The notes beneath the pieces were generated by a model. The model had not been told where the DNA came from. It did not search any database and saw only the letters and a program-made list of their open reading frames with translations. Source: Streptomyces sp. WZ-12 (GTDB taxonomy: Bacteria; Actinomycetota; Actinomycetes; Streptomycetales; Streptomycetaceae). Taken from it: a stretch of 64,000 bases of DNA. This document shows positions 19,141-30,366 of the stretch, in pieces. How positions within the stretch are numbered: the stretch's first letter is position 1; every line of letters begins with the position of its first letter. Both the position numbers and the translations under genes were made by a program. The stretch is taken from the NCBI RefSeq assembly GCF_028898845.1, contig NZ_CP118574.1, positions 6,607,001-6,671,000 of the forward strand. Reading direction: 5' to 3'.

Positions 19141-20412
19141 ATGGCGCGGACGGACGGCGGTGCGGGGGGAGTTGGGGCGCCGGACTGGCGCGGCGGGTTC
19201 GGGCGGCTGTGGAGCGCCGCGGTGGTCTCCCGCTTCGGGGACGCGCTGCGCGGCATGGCGCTGCCGCTGCTCGCCCGTGCGCTCACGCCCGATCCGCTGC
19301 TGATCGCGCTGGTCACGGCCTGCGGCTTCGCGCCGTGGCTGCTGTTCGGGCTGCTCGGCGGCGCGATCGCCGACCGGGTCGAGGCGCGGCGGGCGATGTG
19401 GGCGGTCGATCTGGCGCGCGGGCTGCTGATGGCCGGCTTCGCGGTGGCCGTGGCGGCCGGCGCCGCGAGCATCGCGCTGGTGCTGGCGCTGGCCTTCGCG
19501 CTCACCACCCTCCAGACGCTTTTCGACAACGCCGCCACCGCCCTGCTGCCGGCGGTGGTGCCCCGCAGGGCGCTGCCGACGGCCAACGCCCGCCTGATGA
19601 CCGGCCAGGAGGTCATCGGCCGGTTCGTCGGCGGGCCGGTGGCGCCGGTGCTCCTCGCGGCGGGCGCCGCGCTGCCGTTCGCGGCCGACGCGGCGACGTA
19701 TCTGGTCGCCGCGGCGCTGGTGGCCTCGCTCCGCATCGGCGCGCCGCCCCGGCCGCCGGCCGCCTCCGGGCGGACCCTGCGCCGGGAAGTCGCCGCGGGC
19801 ATACGGGCGTTGTGGCGGGACCGGGTGCTGCGGGTGGTCTGTGGCTCGGTGGCACTGGGCAACGTCGGCATCGGCGCGCTGATCGCAGAGCTGGTCGTGC
19901 TGGTCAAGGACTGGCTCGGCGCCGGGGACGTCGGCTATGTCGGGGTGACGACGGGGTACGGCGCCGGGACGGTGCTCGGCGGGCTGCTGGCCGGCCGGGT
20001 CATCGCCGCGGTGGGCGGGCAGTTGGGCACCCTGCTGTGGGCGGGCGTCGCGCAGGCCGCGGCGTTGGTGGCGTTCGGCACGGTGCGCGCGCTGTGGCCC
20101 GCGGCCCTGGCGCTCGGCCTGTTCGGCTTCGCCGGCACGGTGTGGAACGTCGTCGAGGCCACGGTGGTGCAGCAGCGCGCCCCGATGGCGATGCTGGGCC
20201 GGATCAGTTCCGCGTTCCGCACGGTCTCGATCGCCGGTGTCCCGCTGGGCGCGCTGCTGGGCGGTGCGGTCGCGGTGGCCGCCGGGCCCAACTCCCCGGC
20301 GCTGCTGGCTGCCGCGTTGCTGGGGCTCGGCGCGGTGGTGTTGATACCGGTTGTTCGGGGTGGCGACAGCGCTTCGTCCCACAGCGGACAGATACCTCAT
20401 ACCGTGCCCTGA
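19141..20412 (+). CDS. MFS exporter (DHA3-like)
   Basis: 423 residues with about 12 membrane helices. The N-terminal FGRLWSAAVVSRFGDALRGM and LFGLLGGAIADRVEARRAMW are typical of the macrolide/siderophore exporter branch of the major facilitators. RISSAFRTVSIAGVPLGALL near the C terminus also fits. Substrate unknown. The ATG at 19141 follows a weak GGGGG; an upstream start at 19081 would add 20 residues without motif support. It ends 56 nt before pgi. Confidence 0.85.
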   Translation: MARTDGGAGGVGAPDWRGGFGRLWSAAVVSRFGDALRGMALPLLARALTPDPLLIALVTACGFAPWLLFGLLGGAIADRVEARRAMWAVDLARGLLMAGFAVAVAAGAASIALVLALAFALTTLQTLFDNAATALLPAVVPRRALPTANARLMTGQEVIGRFVGGPVAPVLLAAGAALPFAADAATYLVAAALVASLRIGAPPRPPAASGRTLRREVAAGIRALWRDRVLRVVCGSVALGNVGIGALIAELVVLVKDWLGAGDVGYVGVTTGYGAGTVLGGLLAGRVIAAVGGQLGTLLWAGVAQAAALVAFGTVRALWPAALALGLFGFAGTVWNVVEATVVQQRAPMAMLGRISSAFRTVSIAGVPLGALLGGAVAVAAGPNSPALLAAALLGLGAVVLIPVVRGGDSASSHSGQIPHTVP

Positions 20413-20468
20413 TCAATTAAGTTGGAGGACGGCGGGGCCGCTACGAGACGAAGAAGGCTGATGTCCGA

Positions 20469-22124
20469 ATGAACGCAGAAGGCCGCGGCAGGCTCGACCA
20501 GTTGCCTGAGTGGACCGCGTTGAGCAAGCACCGCGAGCAGCTCCAGGAGGTGCACCTGCGCGAGCTGTTCGCCAAGGATCCCGGTCGCGCCGGGCGCCTC
20601 ACGCTCCAGGTCGGCGATCTGCACCTGGACTACTCCAAGCACCTGGTCACCGACGAGACGCTGCGCCTGCTCCGTGAACTGGCCGCGGCGTGCGGCGTGA
20701 CCGAGCTGCGGGACGCGATGTTCCGCGGCGAGAAGATCAACCTCACCGAGCACCGCTCGGTGCTGCACACCGCGCTGCGCGCGCCCGGTTCGGCCGTCAT
20801 CACCTCCGACGGGGAGAACGTCGTCCCCGCGGTGCACCACGTCCTGACGAAGATGGCCACCTTCGCCGAGCGGGTCCGCTCCGGCGACTGGAAGGGTCAC
20901 ACCGGCCGCCGCATCAAGACGGTCGTCAACATCGGCATCGGCGGCTCCGACCTGGGCCCCGCGATGGCGTACGAGGCGCTGCGCGCCTACACCCACCGGG
21001 ACATGCAGTTCCGCTTCGTCTCCAACGTGGACGGCGCCGACCTGCACGAGGCGGTCCGCGATCTGGACCCGGCCGAGACGCTGTTCATCATCGCCTCGAA
21101 GACCTTCACCACCATCGAGACGATCACCAACGCCACCTCCGCCCGCGACTGGCTGCTGGCCGGCCTCGGCGCCGAGAGCGGGGGAGCGGTCGCCAAGCAC
21201 TTCGTGGCACTGTCGACCAACGCCGAGAAGGTCGCCGAGTTCGGCATCGACACGGACAACATGTTCGAGTTCTGGGACTGGGTCGGCGGCCGCTACTCCT
21301 ACGACTCGGCGATCGGGCTGTCGCTGATGGTCGCGATCGGCCCGGAGCGGTTCCGCGAGATGCTGGCCGGCTTCCACCTCGTCGACGAGCACTTCCGCAC
21401 CGCCCCGCCGGAGGAGAACGCCCCGCTCCTGCTGGGCCTGTTGGGCATCTGGTACGGCAACTTCTGGGACGCCCAGTCGCACGCCGTGCTGCCCTACAGC
21501 CACTACCTCTCCAAGTTCACGGCCTACCTCCAGCAGTTGGACATGGAGTCCAACGGCAAGTCCGTCGACCGCCAGGGCCACCCCGTCAACTGGCAGACCG
21601 GCCCGGTCGTCTGGGGCACCCCGGGTACCAACGGCCAGCACGCCTACTACCAGTTGCTCCACCAGGGCACCAAGATGATCCCGGCCGATCTGCTCGGCTT
21701 CGCCCGGCCGGTCGAGGACCTCCAGCCCCGTCTGGTCCCCCAGCACGACCTGTTGATGGCCAACCTCTTCGCCCAGGGCCAGGCGCTGGCGTTCGGCAAG
21801 ACGGCGGACGAGGTGCGGGCCGAGGGCGTCGCCGAGGAGCTGGTACCGCACCGGACGTTCCGCGGCAACCACCCCACCACCACGATCCTGGCGTCGGAGC
21901 TCAGCCCGTCGGTGCTGGGCCAGTTGATCGCGCTCTACGAGCACAAGGTGTTCGTCCAGGGCGCGGTGTGGAACATCAACTCCTTCGACCAGTGGGGCGT
22001 GGAGCTGGGCAAGGTGCTGGCCAAGCGCGTCGAGCCGGCGCTCACCGACGGCGCCGAGGTGCCGGGCCTGGACGCCTCCACGGCCGGCCTGGTCGCCAAG
22101 TACCGCGAGCTGCGCGGGCGTTGA
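20469..22124 (+). CDS. pgi: Glucose-6-phosphate isomerase
   Basis: 551 residues. It interconverts glucose-6-phosphate and fructose-6-phosphate. Recognisable segments are [18 protein letters not shown], the signature [25 protein letters not shown] and [20 protein letters not shown]. It stands convergent with the pentose phosphate operon, at the branch point between glycolysis and that operon. GAAGGC lies shortly before the ATG. A very long hairpin follows. Confidence 0.98.
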   Translation: MNAEGRGRLDQLPEWTALSKHREQLQEVHLRELFAKDPGRAGRLTLQVGDLHLDYSKHLVTDETLRLLRELAAACGVTELRDAMFRGEKINLTEHRSVLHTALRAPGSAVITSDGENVVPAVHHVLTKMATFAERVRSGDWKGHTGRRIKTVVNIGIGGSDLGPAMAYEALRAYTHRDMQFRFVSNVDGADLHEAVRDLDPAETLFIIASKTFTTIETITNATSARDWLLAGLGAESGGAVAKHFVALSTNAEKVAEFGIDTDNMFEFWDWVGGRYSYDSAIGLSLMVAIGPERFREMLAGFHLVDEHFRTAPPEENAPLLLGLLGIWYGNFWDAQSHAVLPYSHYLSKFTAYLQQLDMESNGKSVDRQGHPVNWQTGPVVWGTPGTNGQHAYYQLLHQGTKMIPADLLGFARPVEDLQPRLVPQHDLLMANLFAQGQALAFGKTADEVRAEGVAEELVPHRTFRGNHPTTTILASELSPSVLGQLIALYEHKVFVQGAVWNINSFDQWGVELGKVLAKRVEPALTDGAEVPGLDASTAGLVAKYRELRGR

Positions 22125-22130
22125 TCCGGA

Positions 22131-22175
22131 ACGTTGATGGCCCCACCCCCGCAGCGGGGGTGGGGCCATCAACGT
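22131..22175. terminator. Bidirectional terminator between pgi and pgl
   Basis: Perfect 21-bp stem (ACGTTGATGG...CCCCG with its complement) and a CAG loop, between convergent genes and reaching 12 nt from each stop. It would serve both transcripts. Confidence 0.9.
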
Positions 22176-22186
22176 GTGCGCGGGTC

Positions 22187-22993
22187 CTAGGAGGACGCCG
22201 GGGGGTAGAGGCCACGCGGCAGTTGGGCCGCGGCCGCCTCGTCCAGCAGCCACAGCGTCCGGCTGCGACCGCGCGCACCGGCCGCCGGGGCCTGCACCTC
22301 GCCGGCGCCGGACAGCGCGATGGCCGCGGCGTTGGCCTTGTCCTCACCGGCCGCCAGCAGCCAGACCTGTCGGGCCGCGCGGATCGCGGGCAGGGTCAGC
22401 GAGATCCGGGTGGGCGGCGGCTTGGGGGCGCCGTGCACCCCGACCACCGTCCGCTCCCGCTCGTGGACGGCCGGCAGCTCCGGGAAGAGCGAGGCGACAT
22501 GGGTGTCCGGACCGACGCCCAGCAGCAGCACGTCGAAGGACGGCACCGGGGCGCCCGCGGCGCCAGCCGCCGACTGATAGTGCTCCGGGCCCGCGGCGGC
22601 GGCCAGTTCGGCCGCGTACGCCTCGGCCGCGGCGTCCGCGTCCCGGCCGTACGGGCCGTCCGAGGGCGCCATCGGGTGCACCCGGGCCGGGTCGAGCGGG
22701 ACGCTGTCCAGCAGCACCTCGCGGGCCTGGGTGTAGTTGCGCTCCGGGTCGCCGTCCGGCAGGAACCGCTCGTCGCCCCACCACAGGTCCAGCCGCGACC
22801 AGTCGACCGCGTCCCGGGCGGGCGCCTCGGCCAGGGCCGCGAGCAGCCCGTTGCCGTTGCGCCCGCCGGTCAGCACCACGGAGGCCGAGCCGCGGGCCGC
22901 CTGGGCGTCGACGATCTTGGTGATCAGTCGGGCCGCGGCGGCCTTCGCCATCAGCTCCTTGTCGCGGTGGACGACGACCTGGGGTGCGCTCAC
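22187..22993 (-). CDS. pgl: 6-Phosphogluconolactonase
   Basis: 268 residues. It hydrolyses 6-phosphogluconolactone in the oxidative pentose phosphate pathway. The family motifs are SVVLTGGRNGNGLLAAL, LWWGDERFLPDGDPERN and VLLLGVGPDTHVASLFP. GTG start in a GTGA overlap with opcA, so it is translationally coupled. It is the last gene of tkt-tal-zwf-opcA-pgl and ends at the shared terminator with pgi. Confidence 0.96.
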   Translation of the reverse strand: MSAPQVVVHRDKELMAKAAAARLITKIVDAQAARGSASVVLTGGRNGNGLLAALAEAPARDAVDWSRLDLWWGDERFLPDGDPERNYTQAREVLLDSVPLDPARVHPMAPSDGPYGRDADAAAEAYAAELAAAAGPEHYQSAAGAAGAPVPSFDVLLLGVGPDTHVASLFPELPAVHERERTVVGVHGAPKPPPTRISLTLPAIRAARQVWLLAAGEDKANAAAIALSGAGEVQAPAAGARGRSRTLWLLDEAAAAQLPRGLYPPASS

Positions 22994-24042
22994 TTGGCGC
23001 CCGCCTTCTTCGCTGCGGCCTTCTTCGCCGCGGGCTTGGCGGGGGCGTCCTGCGCCGGAGCCTTGTCCTCGCCGGTCGCCGGCGCGGGCTTGGCGTCCGC
23101 GGCCGACCCGCTGCCCGGCATCTGGAGCCGCGCCACGCCGTACTTCAGCGCGGCGGCGTAGATGTCGTCCGGGTCGAGCCGGCGCAGCTCCTCGGCGAGC
23201 AGCTCGGAGGTCTCCCGCCGCTTGAGCGCCACCGCGCGGTCCGGCTGGCCGGGCATGGAGAGGGTGGCCAACGAGGCGTCCGGGCGGCCCAGGGCGATCG
23301 TTCCGGCGGTGGTCTCCAGGCGCACCTCGGTGAGCCCGGGCCCCTCGGAGTCGGCGCGGGTGACCGGCACGTCCAACCGGCTGGCGAGCCACATGCCGAG
23401 CAGCTCGCAACTGGGGTTGAACCCCTCGCCCTCGACCACGGCCGAGGTGACCGTGCACGGTGCCTGGTCGAGCGCCGCCGCCAGCATCGAGCGCCAGGGC
23501 GTGATCCGGGTCCAGGACAGGTCGGTGTCGCCGGGGGTGTAGGAGTCGGCGCGGCCGGTCAGCTCCGCGATGGGCTGCTCGGCGGCGTAGGCGTCGGTGA
23601 CGCGGCGCTGAGCCAGCGCGCCGAGCGGGTCCTTGGCCGGGTCCATCGGGGCGTTGACGGCCCACCAGACCACGACCGGGGCGTCCGGCAGCAGCAGCGG
23701 CAGCACCACGGACTGGGCGTGGTCGATCGCCTCGCCGTACAGCCGCAGGAGCACCGTCTCGCCGGTGCCGGCGTCGGTGCCCACCCGCACCTCGGCGTCC
23801 AGGCGGGCCTTGGCGCGGTCGCGCGGCGACCGGCTGACCCGCTTGATGACGACCAGGGTCCGCGAGGGGTGCTCGCGGGAGGCGTCGTTGGCCGCCTTCA
23901 GGGCGTCGTAGGCGTTCTCCTCGTCGGTGACGATGACGAGGGTGAGCACCATGCCGATGGCCGGGGTGCCGACCGCGCGGCGCCCCTGGACCAGCGCCTT
24001 GTTGATCTCGCTGGCCGTGGTTTCCGTCAGATCGATCTTCAT
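22990..24042 (-). CDS. opcA: OpcA, glucose-6-phosphate dehydrogenase assembly factor
   Basis: 350 residues beginning [20 protein letters not shown]. Interior segments [30 protein letters not shown] and [17 protein letters not shown] match the actinobacterial and cyanobacterial OpcA family, which activates or assembles Zwf. It overlaps zwf by ATGA, in line with a 1:1 partner. The last 40 residues are a low-complexity Ala/Lys/Pro tail ([17 protein letters not shown]) much like the UvrA tail in this window. Confidence 0.95.
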   Translation of the reverse strand: MKIDLTETTASEINKALVQGRRAVGTPAIGMVLTLVIVTDEENAYDALKAANDASREHPSRTLVVIKRVSRSPRDRAKARLDAEVRVGTDAGTGETVLLRLYGEAIDHAQSVVLPLLLPDAPVVVWWAVNAPMDPAKDPLGALAQRRVTDAYAAEQPIAELTGRADSYTPGDTDLSWTRITPWRSMLAAALDQAPCTVTSAVVEGEGFNPSCELLGMWLASRLDVPVTRADSEGPGLTEVRLETTAGTIALGRPDASLATLSMPGQPDRAVALKRRETSELLAEELRRLDPDDIYAAALKYGVARLQMPGSGSAADAKPAPATGEDKAPAQDAPAKPAAKKAAAKKAGAK

Positions 24043-25568
24043 GGCCGACGCCAGCTCCGTCCGTCTCGTGCGAGCATTTCGTCCGCCTCCACGGGGCCCC
24101 AGGTGCCCGCCGGGTACTGCGCGGGCTTGCCGTGCTTGTCCCAGAACTCCTCGATCGGGTCGAGGATCTTCCAGGACAGCTCGACCTCCTCCACCCGCGG
24201 GAAGAGGTTGGCGTCGCCGAGCAGCACGTCGAGGATCAGCCGCTCGTACGCCTCCGGGCTGGACTCCGTGAAGGACTCGCCGTAGGCGAAGTCCATCGAC
24301 ACGTCCCGCACCTCCATGGAGGTGCCCGGGACCTTGGAGCCGAACCGCACGGTCACGCCCTCGTCCGGCTGGACGCGGATGACCAGGGCGTTCTGCCCGA
24401 GCTCCTCGGTGGCGGTGTGGTCGAAGGGGGAGTGCGGGGCGCGCTGGAAGACCACCGCGATCTCGGTCACCCGGCGGCCCAGGCGCTTGCCGGTCCGCAG
24501 GTAGAACGGGACGCCCGCCCAACGGCGGTTGTCGATCCCCAGCTTGATCGCGGCATAGGTGTCGGTCTTCGACTTGGGGTCGATGCCGTCTTCCTGGAGG
24601 TAGCCGACGACCTTCTCGCCGCCCTGCCAACCCTCCGCGTACTGGCCGCGCACGGTCTCCTTGGCCAGGTCCTTGGGGAGTCGGACGGCGCCCAGCACCT
24701 TGGACTTCTCCGCCACCAGCGCGTCCGCGTCGAAGGAGGCGGGCTCCTCCATGGCGGTCAGCGCGAGCAGTTGGAGGAGGTGGTTCTGGATGACGTCGCG
24801 GGCCGCGCCGATGCCGTCGTAGTAGCCGGCCCGGCCGCCGATGCCGATGTCCTCGGCCATCGTGATCTGCACGTGGTCGACGAAGGAACGGTTCCACAGC
24901 GGCTCGAACATGGTGTTGGCGAACCGCAGCGCCAGGATGTTCTGGACCGTCTCCTTGCCCAGGTAGTGGTCGATCCGGAAGACCTCGTTGGGCGGGAAGA
25001 CCTCGTGGACGATCCGGTTGAGCTCCTGGGCGCTGGCCAGGTCGTGGCCGAACGGCTTCTCGATGACCGCGCGGCGCCAGGAGCCCTCACTCTGCTCGGC
25101 CAGGCCGTGCTTCTTGAGCTGCTGGACGACCTTGGGGAAGAACTTCGGCGGCACGGAGAGGTAGAACGCGAAGTTGCCGCCGGTGCCCTGGGCCTTGTCG
25201 AGCTCCTCGATGGTGTCCTTGAGGGTCTCGAACGCCTCGTCGTCGTCGAAGTCGCCGTGGACGAAGCGGCAGCCCTGGACGAGCTGCTGCCAGACCTCCT
25301 CGCGGAACGGCGTACGGGCGTGCTCCTTGACGGCCTCGTACACCTCCTGCGCGAAGTCCTCGTTCTGCCACTCGCGACGGGCGAACCCGATCAGCGAGAA
25401 GCCCGGGGGGAGCAGGCCGCGGTTGGCCAGGTCGTAGACCGCGGGCATCAGCTTTTTGCGCGACAAATCGCCCGTGACGCCGAAAATGACCAGGCCCGAC
25501 GGCCCCGCGATGCGCGGGAGCCGTCGGTCCGCGGCGTCACGGAGCGGATTCGCTCCATGAACGGTCAA
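24039..25568 (-). CDS. zwf: Glucose-6-phosphate 1-dehydrogenase
   Basis: 509 residues. It is the first and rate-setting oxidative step, giving NADPH. It has the coenzyme fingerprint [31 protein letters not shown] and the active-site RIDHYLGKE. No in-frame ATG or GTG precedes [10 protein letters not shown]; the best start is TTG at 25568 with GGAGGG about 9 nt upstream, inside the spacer after tal. That gives the normal length. Coupled to opcA downstream. Confidence 0.96.
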   Translation of the reverse strand: MTVHGANPLRDAADRRLPRIAGPSGLVIFGVTGDLSRKKLMPAVYDLANRGLLPPGFSLIGFARREWQNEDFAQEVYEAVKEHARTPFREEVWQQLVQGCRFVHGDFDDDEAFETLKDTIEELDKAQGTGGNFAFYLSVPPKFFPKVVQQLKKHGLAEQSEGSWRRAVIEKPFGHDLASAQELNRIVHEVFPPNEVFRIDHYLGKETVQNILALRFANTMFEPLWNRSFVDHVQITMAEDIGIGGRAGYYDGIGAARDVIQNHLLQLLALTAMEEPASFDADALVAEKSKVLGAVRLPKDLAKETVRGQYAEGWQGGEKVVGYLQEDGIDPKSKTDTYAAIKLGIDNRRWAGVPFYLRTGKRLGRRVTEIAVVFQRAPHSPFDHTATEELGQNALVIRVQPDEGVTVRFGSKVPGTSMEVRDVSMDFAYGESFTESSPEAYERLILDVLLGDANLFPRVEEVELSWKILDPIEEFWDKHGKPAQYPAGTWGPVEADEMLARDGRSWRRP

Positions 25569-25573
25569 GGGGA

Positions 25574-26692
25574 TCAGCCCTCCGAGGGAGCGAGGCGCTT
25601 GAGCTCCGCCTCGGTCGACTTGAGCAGGTCGTTCCAGGCCGCCTCGAACTTCTCGACGCCCTCGTCCTCCAGGAGCTGGACGACGTCGTCGTACGAGATG
25701 CCGAGCGCGGCGATCGCGTCGAGGTCGGCCTGGGCGGCGGCGTAGGTGCCGCGCACCGTGTCGCCGGTGATCTCGCCGTGGTCGGCGGTGGCCTCCAGGG
25801 TGGCCTCCGGCATGGTGTTGACCGTGCCCGGGGCGACCAGTTCGTCCACGTACAGGGTGTCCTTGAACGCGGGGTCCTTGACGCCGGTCGAGGCCCACAG
25901 CGGACGCTGCTTGTTGGCGCCCGCCTTGTCGAGGGCCGTCCAGCGGTCGGAGGAGAAGACCTCCTCGTACGCCTGGTACGCGAGGCGGGCGTTGGCGAGC
26001 GCGGCCTTGCCCTTGAGGGCCTTGGCCTCGTCGGTGCCCAGCTTCTCCAGGCGCTTGTCGATCTCGGTGTCCACGCGGGACACGAAGAACGAGGCCACCG
26101 AGCGGATCTCGGACAGGTCCAGGCCCGCGGCCTTGGCCTTCTCCAGACCGGCGAGGTAGGCGTCCATCACCTCGCGGTAGCGCTCCAGCGAGAAGATCAG
26201 CGTGACGTTGACGCTGATGCCCAGGCCGATCACCTCGGTGATGGCCGGCAGGCCCGCCTTGGTGGCCGGGATCTTGATCAGCGTGTTCGGGCGGTCCACC
26301 AGCCACGCGAGCTGCTTGGCCTCGGCGATGGTCGCCACGGTGTGGTGCGCCAGCCGCGGGTCCACCTCGATGGAGACCCGGCCGTCCTGGCCACCGGTGG
26401 CGTCGAAGACCGGGCGCAGCACGTCGGCGGCGTCCCGGACGTCCGCCGTGGTGATCATGCGGATGGCTTCGCCGACGGTGACCTTGCGGGCGGCGAGGTC
26501 GGCGACCTGCTGCTGGTAGCCGTCGCCCGAGGAGATCGCCTTCTGGAAGATCGACGGGTTGGTGGTGACGCCGACGACGTGCTGCTGGTCGATCAGCTCG
26601 GCCAGGTTGCCGGACGTGATGCGCTTGCGCGACAGGTCGTCCAGCCAGATCGCCACGCCTTCGTCGGAAAGGCGCTTGAGTGCGTCTGTCAT
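25574..26692 (-). CDS. tal: Transaldolase
   Basis: 372 residues, the longer actinobacterial type. It transfers a dihydroxyacetone unit between sugar phosphates. [13 protein letters not shown] is the N-terminal signature and the Schiff-base lysine is in [23 protein letters not shown] and [12 protein letters not shown] also fit. GGAG lies 11 nt before the ATG. It is 35 nt after tkt and 5 nt before the chosen zwf start. Confidence 0.97.
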   Translation of the reverse strand: MTDALKRLSDEGVAIWLDDLSRKRITSGNLAELIDQQHVVGVTTNPSIFQKAISSGDGYQQQVADLAARKVTVGEAIRMITTADVRDAADVLRPVFDATGGQDGRVSIEVDPRLAHHTVATIAEAKQLAWLVDRPNTLIKIPATKAGLPAITEVIGLGISVNVTLIFSLERYREVMDAYLAGLEKAKAAGLDLSEIRSVASFFVSRVDTEIDKRLEKLGTDEAKALKGKAALANARLAYQAYEEVFSSDRWTALDKAGANKQRPLWASTGVKDPAFKDTLYVDELVAPGTVNTMPEATLEATADHGEITGDTVRGTYAAAQADLDAIAALGISYDDVVQLLEDEGVEKFEAAWNDLLKSTEAELKRLAPSEG

Positions 26693-26727
26693 GGGTTTTG
26701 CATCTCCTACGTGTCGTATGGCGGGCG

Positions 26728-28815
26728 TCAGCGCGCGGCGGCGGTCAGCGATTCCCGGGCGGCGGCGGCCACCGCTTCGGGGGTGAAGCCGTACTCGCGG
26801 AAGAGGAACTTGCCGTCGGCCGAGGCGCCGAAGTGCTCCAGCGAGATGATCCGGCCGGCGTCCCCGACGTAGCGGTGCCAGGTCAGCCCGATGCCGGCCT
26901 CCACGGCGACCCGGGCCTTGACCGACGGCGGCAGCACGCTGTCCTTGTACGCCTGGTCCTGCTCCTCGAACCACTCCACGGACGGCATCGAGACCACGCG
27001 GGTCGGAACGCCCTCGGCCTGGAGCTGCTCGCGGGCCGCAACGGCGAGCTGCAACTCGGAACCGGTGGCGATCAGCACCACCTGCGGCTCGCCGCCCTCG
27101 GCCTCGAAGCGGACGTAACCGCCCTTGGCGGTGGCCTCGTTGGCCTCGTAGGTCGGCACGCCCTGACGGGTCAGCGCCAGACCGTGCGGGGCACCCACGC
27201 CGAACTCCTTCGTCCAGCGGCGCATGATCTCGCGCCAGGCGAGCGCGGTCTCGTTGGCGTCGGCCGGGCGCACGACGTTCAGGCCCGGGATGGCGCGCAG
27301 CGAGGCCAGGTGCTCGACCGGCTGGTGGGTCGGGCCGTCCTCGCCCAGGCCGACGGAGTCGTGCGTCCACACGTACGTCACCGGCAGGTGCATCAGGGCG
27401 GACAGCCGGACGGCGTTGCGCATGTAGTCGGAGAACACCAGGAAGGTGCCGCCGTAGATGCGGGTGTTGCCGTGCAGCGCGATGCCGTTCATCTCCGCGG
27501 CCATGGAGTGCTCGCGGATGCCGAAGTGGACGGTCCGGCCGTACGGGTCGGCGCCCGGCAGCGGGTTGCCCTTCGGCAGGAACGACGAGGTCTTGTCGAT
27601 GGTGGTGTTGTTCGACCCGGCGAGGTCGGCGGAGCCGCCCCACAGCTCGGGGACGACCGCGCCCAGTGCCTGGAGCACCTTGCCGGAGGCGGCACGGGTG
27701 GCCACCGCCTTGCCGGTCTCGAACGCCGGGAGGTGGTCCTCCCAGCCCGCCGGCAGCTCGCCCGCGGCGATCCGGTCGAACTCCGCGGCGCGCTCGGGGC
27801 TGGCGGTGCGCCAGGCGGCGAACGCCTTCTCCCACTCGGCCTTGGCCTCACGGCCGCGGTCCAGCGCCCCGCGGGTGTGGGACAGGACCTCGGCGGCGAC
27901 CTCGAAGGACTGCTCCGGGTCGAAGCCCAGCACGCGCTTGGTGGCCGCGACCTCCTCGTCGCCCAGCGCCGAGCCGTGCGCGGCCTCGGTGTTCTGGGCG
28001 TTGGGGGCCGGCCAGGCGATGATCGAGCGGGCCGCGATGAACGACGGCCGCTCGGTCTCCGCCTTGGCGGCCTCCAACGCCTTCGCCAGACCGGCCGGGT
28101 CCAGGTCGCCGCCTGGGAGCTGCTCGACGCGCTGGACGTGCCAGCCGTACGCCTCGTAGCGCTTGAGGGTGTCCTCGGAGACCGCGGTCTCGGTGTCGCC
28201 CTCGATGGAGATGTGGTTGTCGTCCCACAGCAGGACGAGGTTGCCCAGCTTCTGGTGCCCCGCCATCGAGGACGCCTCGGCCGCGATGCCCTCCTGGAGG
28301 CAACCGTCGCCGGCGATGACGTAGATGGTGTGGTCGAACGGGGAGGTGCCCGGGGCCGCCTCGGGGTCGAACAGACCGCGCTCGTAACGGGCGGCCATCG
28401 CCATGCCCACGGCGTTGGCGACGCCCTGGCCCAGCGGGCCGGTGGTGGTCTCCACGCCGGTGGTGTGGCCGTACTCCGGGTGACCCGGGGTCTTCGAGCC
28501 CCACGTGCGGAAGCTCTTGAGGTCGTCCAACTCCAGGCCGTAGCCGGCGAGGAAGAGCTGGATGTAGAGCGTCAGGCTGGAGTGGCCGGCGGAGAGCACG
28601 AACCGGTCGCGACCGGTCCAGTCCGCGTCGGCGGGGTCGTGCCGCATCAGCTTCTGGAACAGGACGTAGGCGGCGGGCGCCAGGCTCATGGCCGTACCCG
28701 GATGGCCGTTACCGACCTTCTGCACGGAATCCATGGCCAGGACTCGGACGGTATCCACAGCCCGCTGGTCCAGTTCGGTCCACTCGAAATCTGTGGTGGT
28801 CGGCTTGGTGCTCAC
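26728..28815 (-). CDS. tkt: Transketolase
   Basis: 695 residues. A thiamine-diphosphate enzyme moving two-carbon units in the non-oxidative pentose phosphate pathway. Motifs: [31 protein letters not shown], the ThDP/Mg site [16 protein letters not shown] and the pyrimidine domain [14 protein letters not shown]. The GTG start at 28815 lacks a close Shine-Dalgarno: GAGGAG is about 14 nt away, with CCCTG-ACT-CAGGG between. It heads the five-gene operon, and repeats of unknown function lie 96-157 bp upstream. Confidence 0.97.
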   Translation of the reverse strand: MSTKPTTTDFEWTELDQRAVDTVRVLAMDSVQKVGNGHPGTAMSLAPAAYVLFQKLMRHDPADADWTGRDRFVLSAGHSSLTLYIQLFLAGYGLELDDLKSFRTWGSKTPGHPEYGHTTGVETTTGPLGQGVANAVGMAMAARYERGLFDPEAAPGTSPFDHTIYVIAGDGCLQEGIAAEASSMAGHQKLGNLVLLWDDNHISIEGDTETAVSEDTLKRYEAYGWHVQRVEQLPGGDLDPAGLAKALEAAKAETERPSFIAARSIIAWPAPNAQNTEAAHGSALGDEEVAATKRVLGFDPEQSFEVAAEVLSHTRGALDRGREAKAEWEKAFAAWRTASPERAAEFDRIAAGELPAGWEDHLPAFETGKAVATRAASGKVLQALGAVVPELWGGSADLAGSNNTTIDKTSSFLPKGNPLPGADPYGRTVHFGIREHSMAAEMNGIALHGNTRIYGGTFLVFSDYMRNAVRLSALMHLPVTYVWTHDSVGLGEDGPTHQPVEHLASLRAIPGLNVVRPADANETALAWREIMRRWTKEFGVGAPHGLALTRQGVPTYEANEATAKGGYVRFEAEGGEPQVVLIATGSELQLAVAAREQLQAEGVPTRVVSMPSVEWFEEQDQAYKDSVLPPSVKARVAVEAGIGLTWHRYVGDAGRIISLEHFGASADGKFLFREYGFTPEAVAAAARESLTAAAR

Positions 28816-29335
28816 CCTGAGTCAGGGCTCCTCTCCACATGTCGAACGCGGACGGCATATCCGCCCAGGCGGTGTCGAGCCTACCCCCGTGAATGCGCCC
28901 GCCTTTTCGACGCTCAGTCGGAGATTTCGGCGCTCAGGCGGTGCTCAGTCGGGGCGTTGGGCGCTCAGTCGGCGGGCGGTGTCGCTCACGGGGTTTTTTG
29001 TCGCTTGGGGCAACCAGTTCGGCGCTCCGGGCATTCCCGGCGTCGGGCTGCGCCATACGACCAGACTGCCGGGCGCCCGGCGCGTCCGCCTCCCGAACGC
29101 CGGGTCAACGGCGGGAGAGTCCCGGGCGATCCGGCGCGGGGTGCGTCCGGGGCGTCCCGGACGCGCGTCCGCGACCGGGCGCCCAACACGACCCCACCCC
29201 CGCGAGAGCCGCCGTATGGCCAACGTCTAAAGTGGCGTGGTAAGCGCAAGCCTTTACCGGGTGTTCACCGCCGGCGGAGCTTGCTGGCCTCATCTTCCGC
29301 GGCTGCGGCCGCTGATGTTACTTCCAGGGGTGTGC
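28816..29335. promoter_or_regulatory. 520-bp divergent gap between tkt and ctaB
   Basis: No convincing gene on either strand; open frames here have no Shine-Dalgarno or family features. It holds a small palindrome at the tkt start, four copies of an 11-bp repeat (28911-28972) and, after about 29230, what is probably the roughly 100-nt ctaB leader. Promoters for both operons should be here, but I see no clear -35/-10 pair. Confidence 0.6.
28911..28972. repeat. Four 11-bp direct repeats, CGCTCAGTCGG type
   Basis: Copies at 28911-28921 (CGCTCAGTCGG), 28931-28941 (CGCTCAGGCGG), 28942-28952 (TGCTCAGTCGG) and 28962-28972 (CGCTCAGTCGG), with start-to-start spacing 20, 11 and 20 bp. The helical phasing suggests a protein-binding array for the tkt operon. 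Confidence 0.6.
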
Positions 29336-30286
29336 GTGACGGCCGTCGAAACCCGTCCTGCGGGGGGGCTCTCTCAGGTCCCCGGGAGTCCCGGTAACCG
29401 GCCGTTCGGGGCCCGGGTCAAGGCGTTCATCGCGCTGACCAAGCCACGAGTCATCGAACTGCTGTTGATGACGACGGTGCCGGTGATGTTCCTGGCGGCC
29501 GGCGGGGTGCCGGACCTGTGGCTGGTGCTGGCCACCTGCGTCGGCGGTTACCTCTCCGCCGGCGGCGCCGCGGCGTACAACATGTACCTCGACCGCGACA
29601 TCGACGCGTTGATGGACCGCACCTCCCAGCGTCCGCTGGTGACGGGCATGGTCTCGCCGCGCGAGTGCCTGGTCTTCGCGTCCGTCCTCACGGTCGGCTC
29701 CACCGCCCTGTTCTGGTACCTCGTCAACCCGCTGTCGGCGATGCTGTCGCTCGGGGCGATCTTCTTCTACGTCGTCGTCTACACGATGATCCTCAAGCGG
29801 CGCACGTCGCAGAACATCGTCTGGGGCGGCATCGCGGGCTGCATGCCCGTCTTCATCGGCTGGTCCTCGGTGACCAACTCCGTCTCCTGGGCCTCGCTGG
29901 TCCTCTTCCTCGTCATCTTCTTCTGGACGCCGCCGCATTACTGGCCGCTGTCGATGAAGGTCACCGACGACTACAAGCGGGTCGGCGTGCCGATGCTGCC
30001 GGCCGTCGCGGGCAACAAGGTCGTGGCCCGGCAGATCGTCGCCTACAGCTGGGTGATGGTCGCGGTCTCGCTGCTGCTCCAGCCGCTGGGCTACACCGGC
30101 TGGTTCTACACCGCGGTCGCGGTCGCCTGCGGCGCCTTCTGGCTGCGCGAGGCGCACGCCCTCCAATCCCGCGCCAAGGCCGGCATCACCGGGCCCAAGC
30201 TCAAGGAGATGCGGCTCTTCCACTGGTCCATCACCTATGTGTCGCTGCTGTTCGTGGCCGTCGCGGTGGACCCGTTCCTGCGCTGA
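29336..30286 (+). CDS. ctaB: Haem O synthase (protohaem IX farnesyltransferase)
   Basis: 316 residues, a UbiA-type membrane prenyltransferase. It farnesylates haem B to haem O for cytochrome oxidase. The prenyl-diphosphate motif is [20 protein letters not shown] and the second Asp site is [31 protein letters not shown] is also diagnostic. The start chosen is GTG at 29336 (VTAVETRP) with AGGGG 5 nt upstream and agreement with homologues I remember; earlier frames add an implausible N terminus. The partner ctaA is 1.6 kb away on the other strand. Confidence 0.95.
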   Translation: MTAVETRPAGGLSQVPGSPGNRPFGARVKAFIALTKPRVIELLLMTTVPVMFLAAGGVPDLWLVLATCVGGYLSAGGAAAYNMYLDRDIDALMDRTSQRPLVTGMVSPRECLVFASVLTVGSTALFWYLVNPLSAMLSLGAIFFYVVVYTMILKRRTSQNIVWGGIAGCMPVFIGWSSVTNSVSWASLVLFLVIFFWTPPHYWPLSMKVTDDYKRVGVPMLPAVAGNKVVARQIVAYSWVMVAVSLLLQPLGYTGWFYTAVAVACGAFWLREAHALQSRAKAGITGPKLKEMRLFHWSITYVSLLFVAVAVDPFLR

Positions 30287-30366
30287 TTCCCCCGCCGGGC
30301 CGGCCGGCCTGAGGGGTGTGGGGGATCACCTCCCCAAAGGCCGTACCGGTCGGTAGCATGCTGACC

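Noticed and set aside
28688..29243. Open frames on both strands in the tkt-ctaB gap
   Set aside because: No good start signals, low-complexity Arg/Pro/Gly content; better explained as regulatory DNA.
29236..29335. Possible riboswitch in the ctaB leader
   Set aside because: A leader of about 100 nt exists but I see no known riboswitch core or anti-terminator pairing, so it is left as a plain leader.
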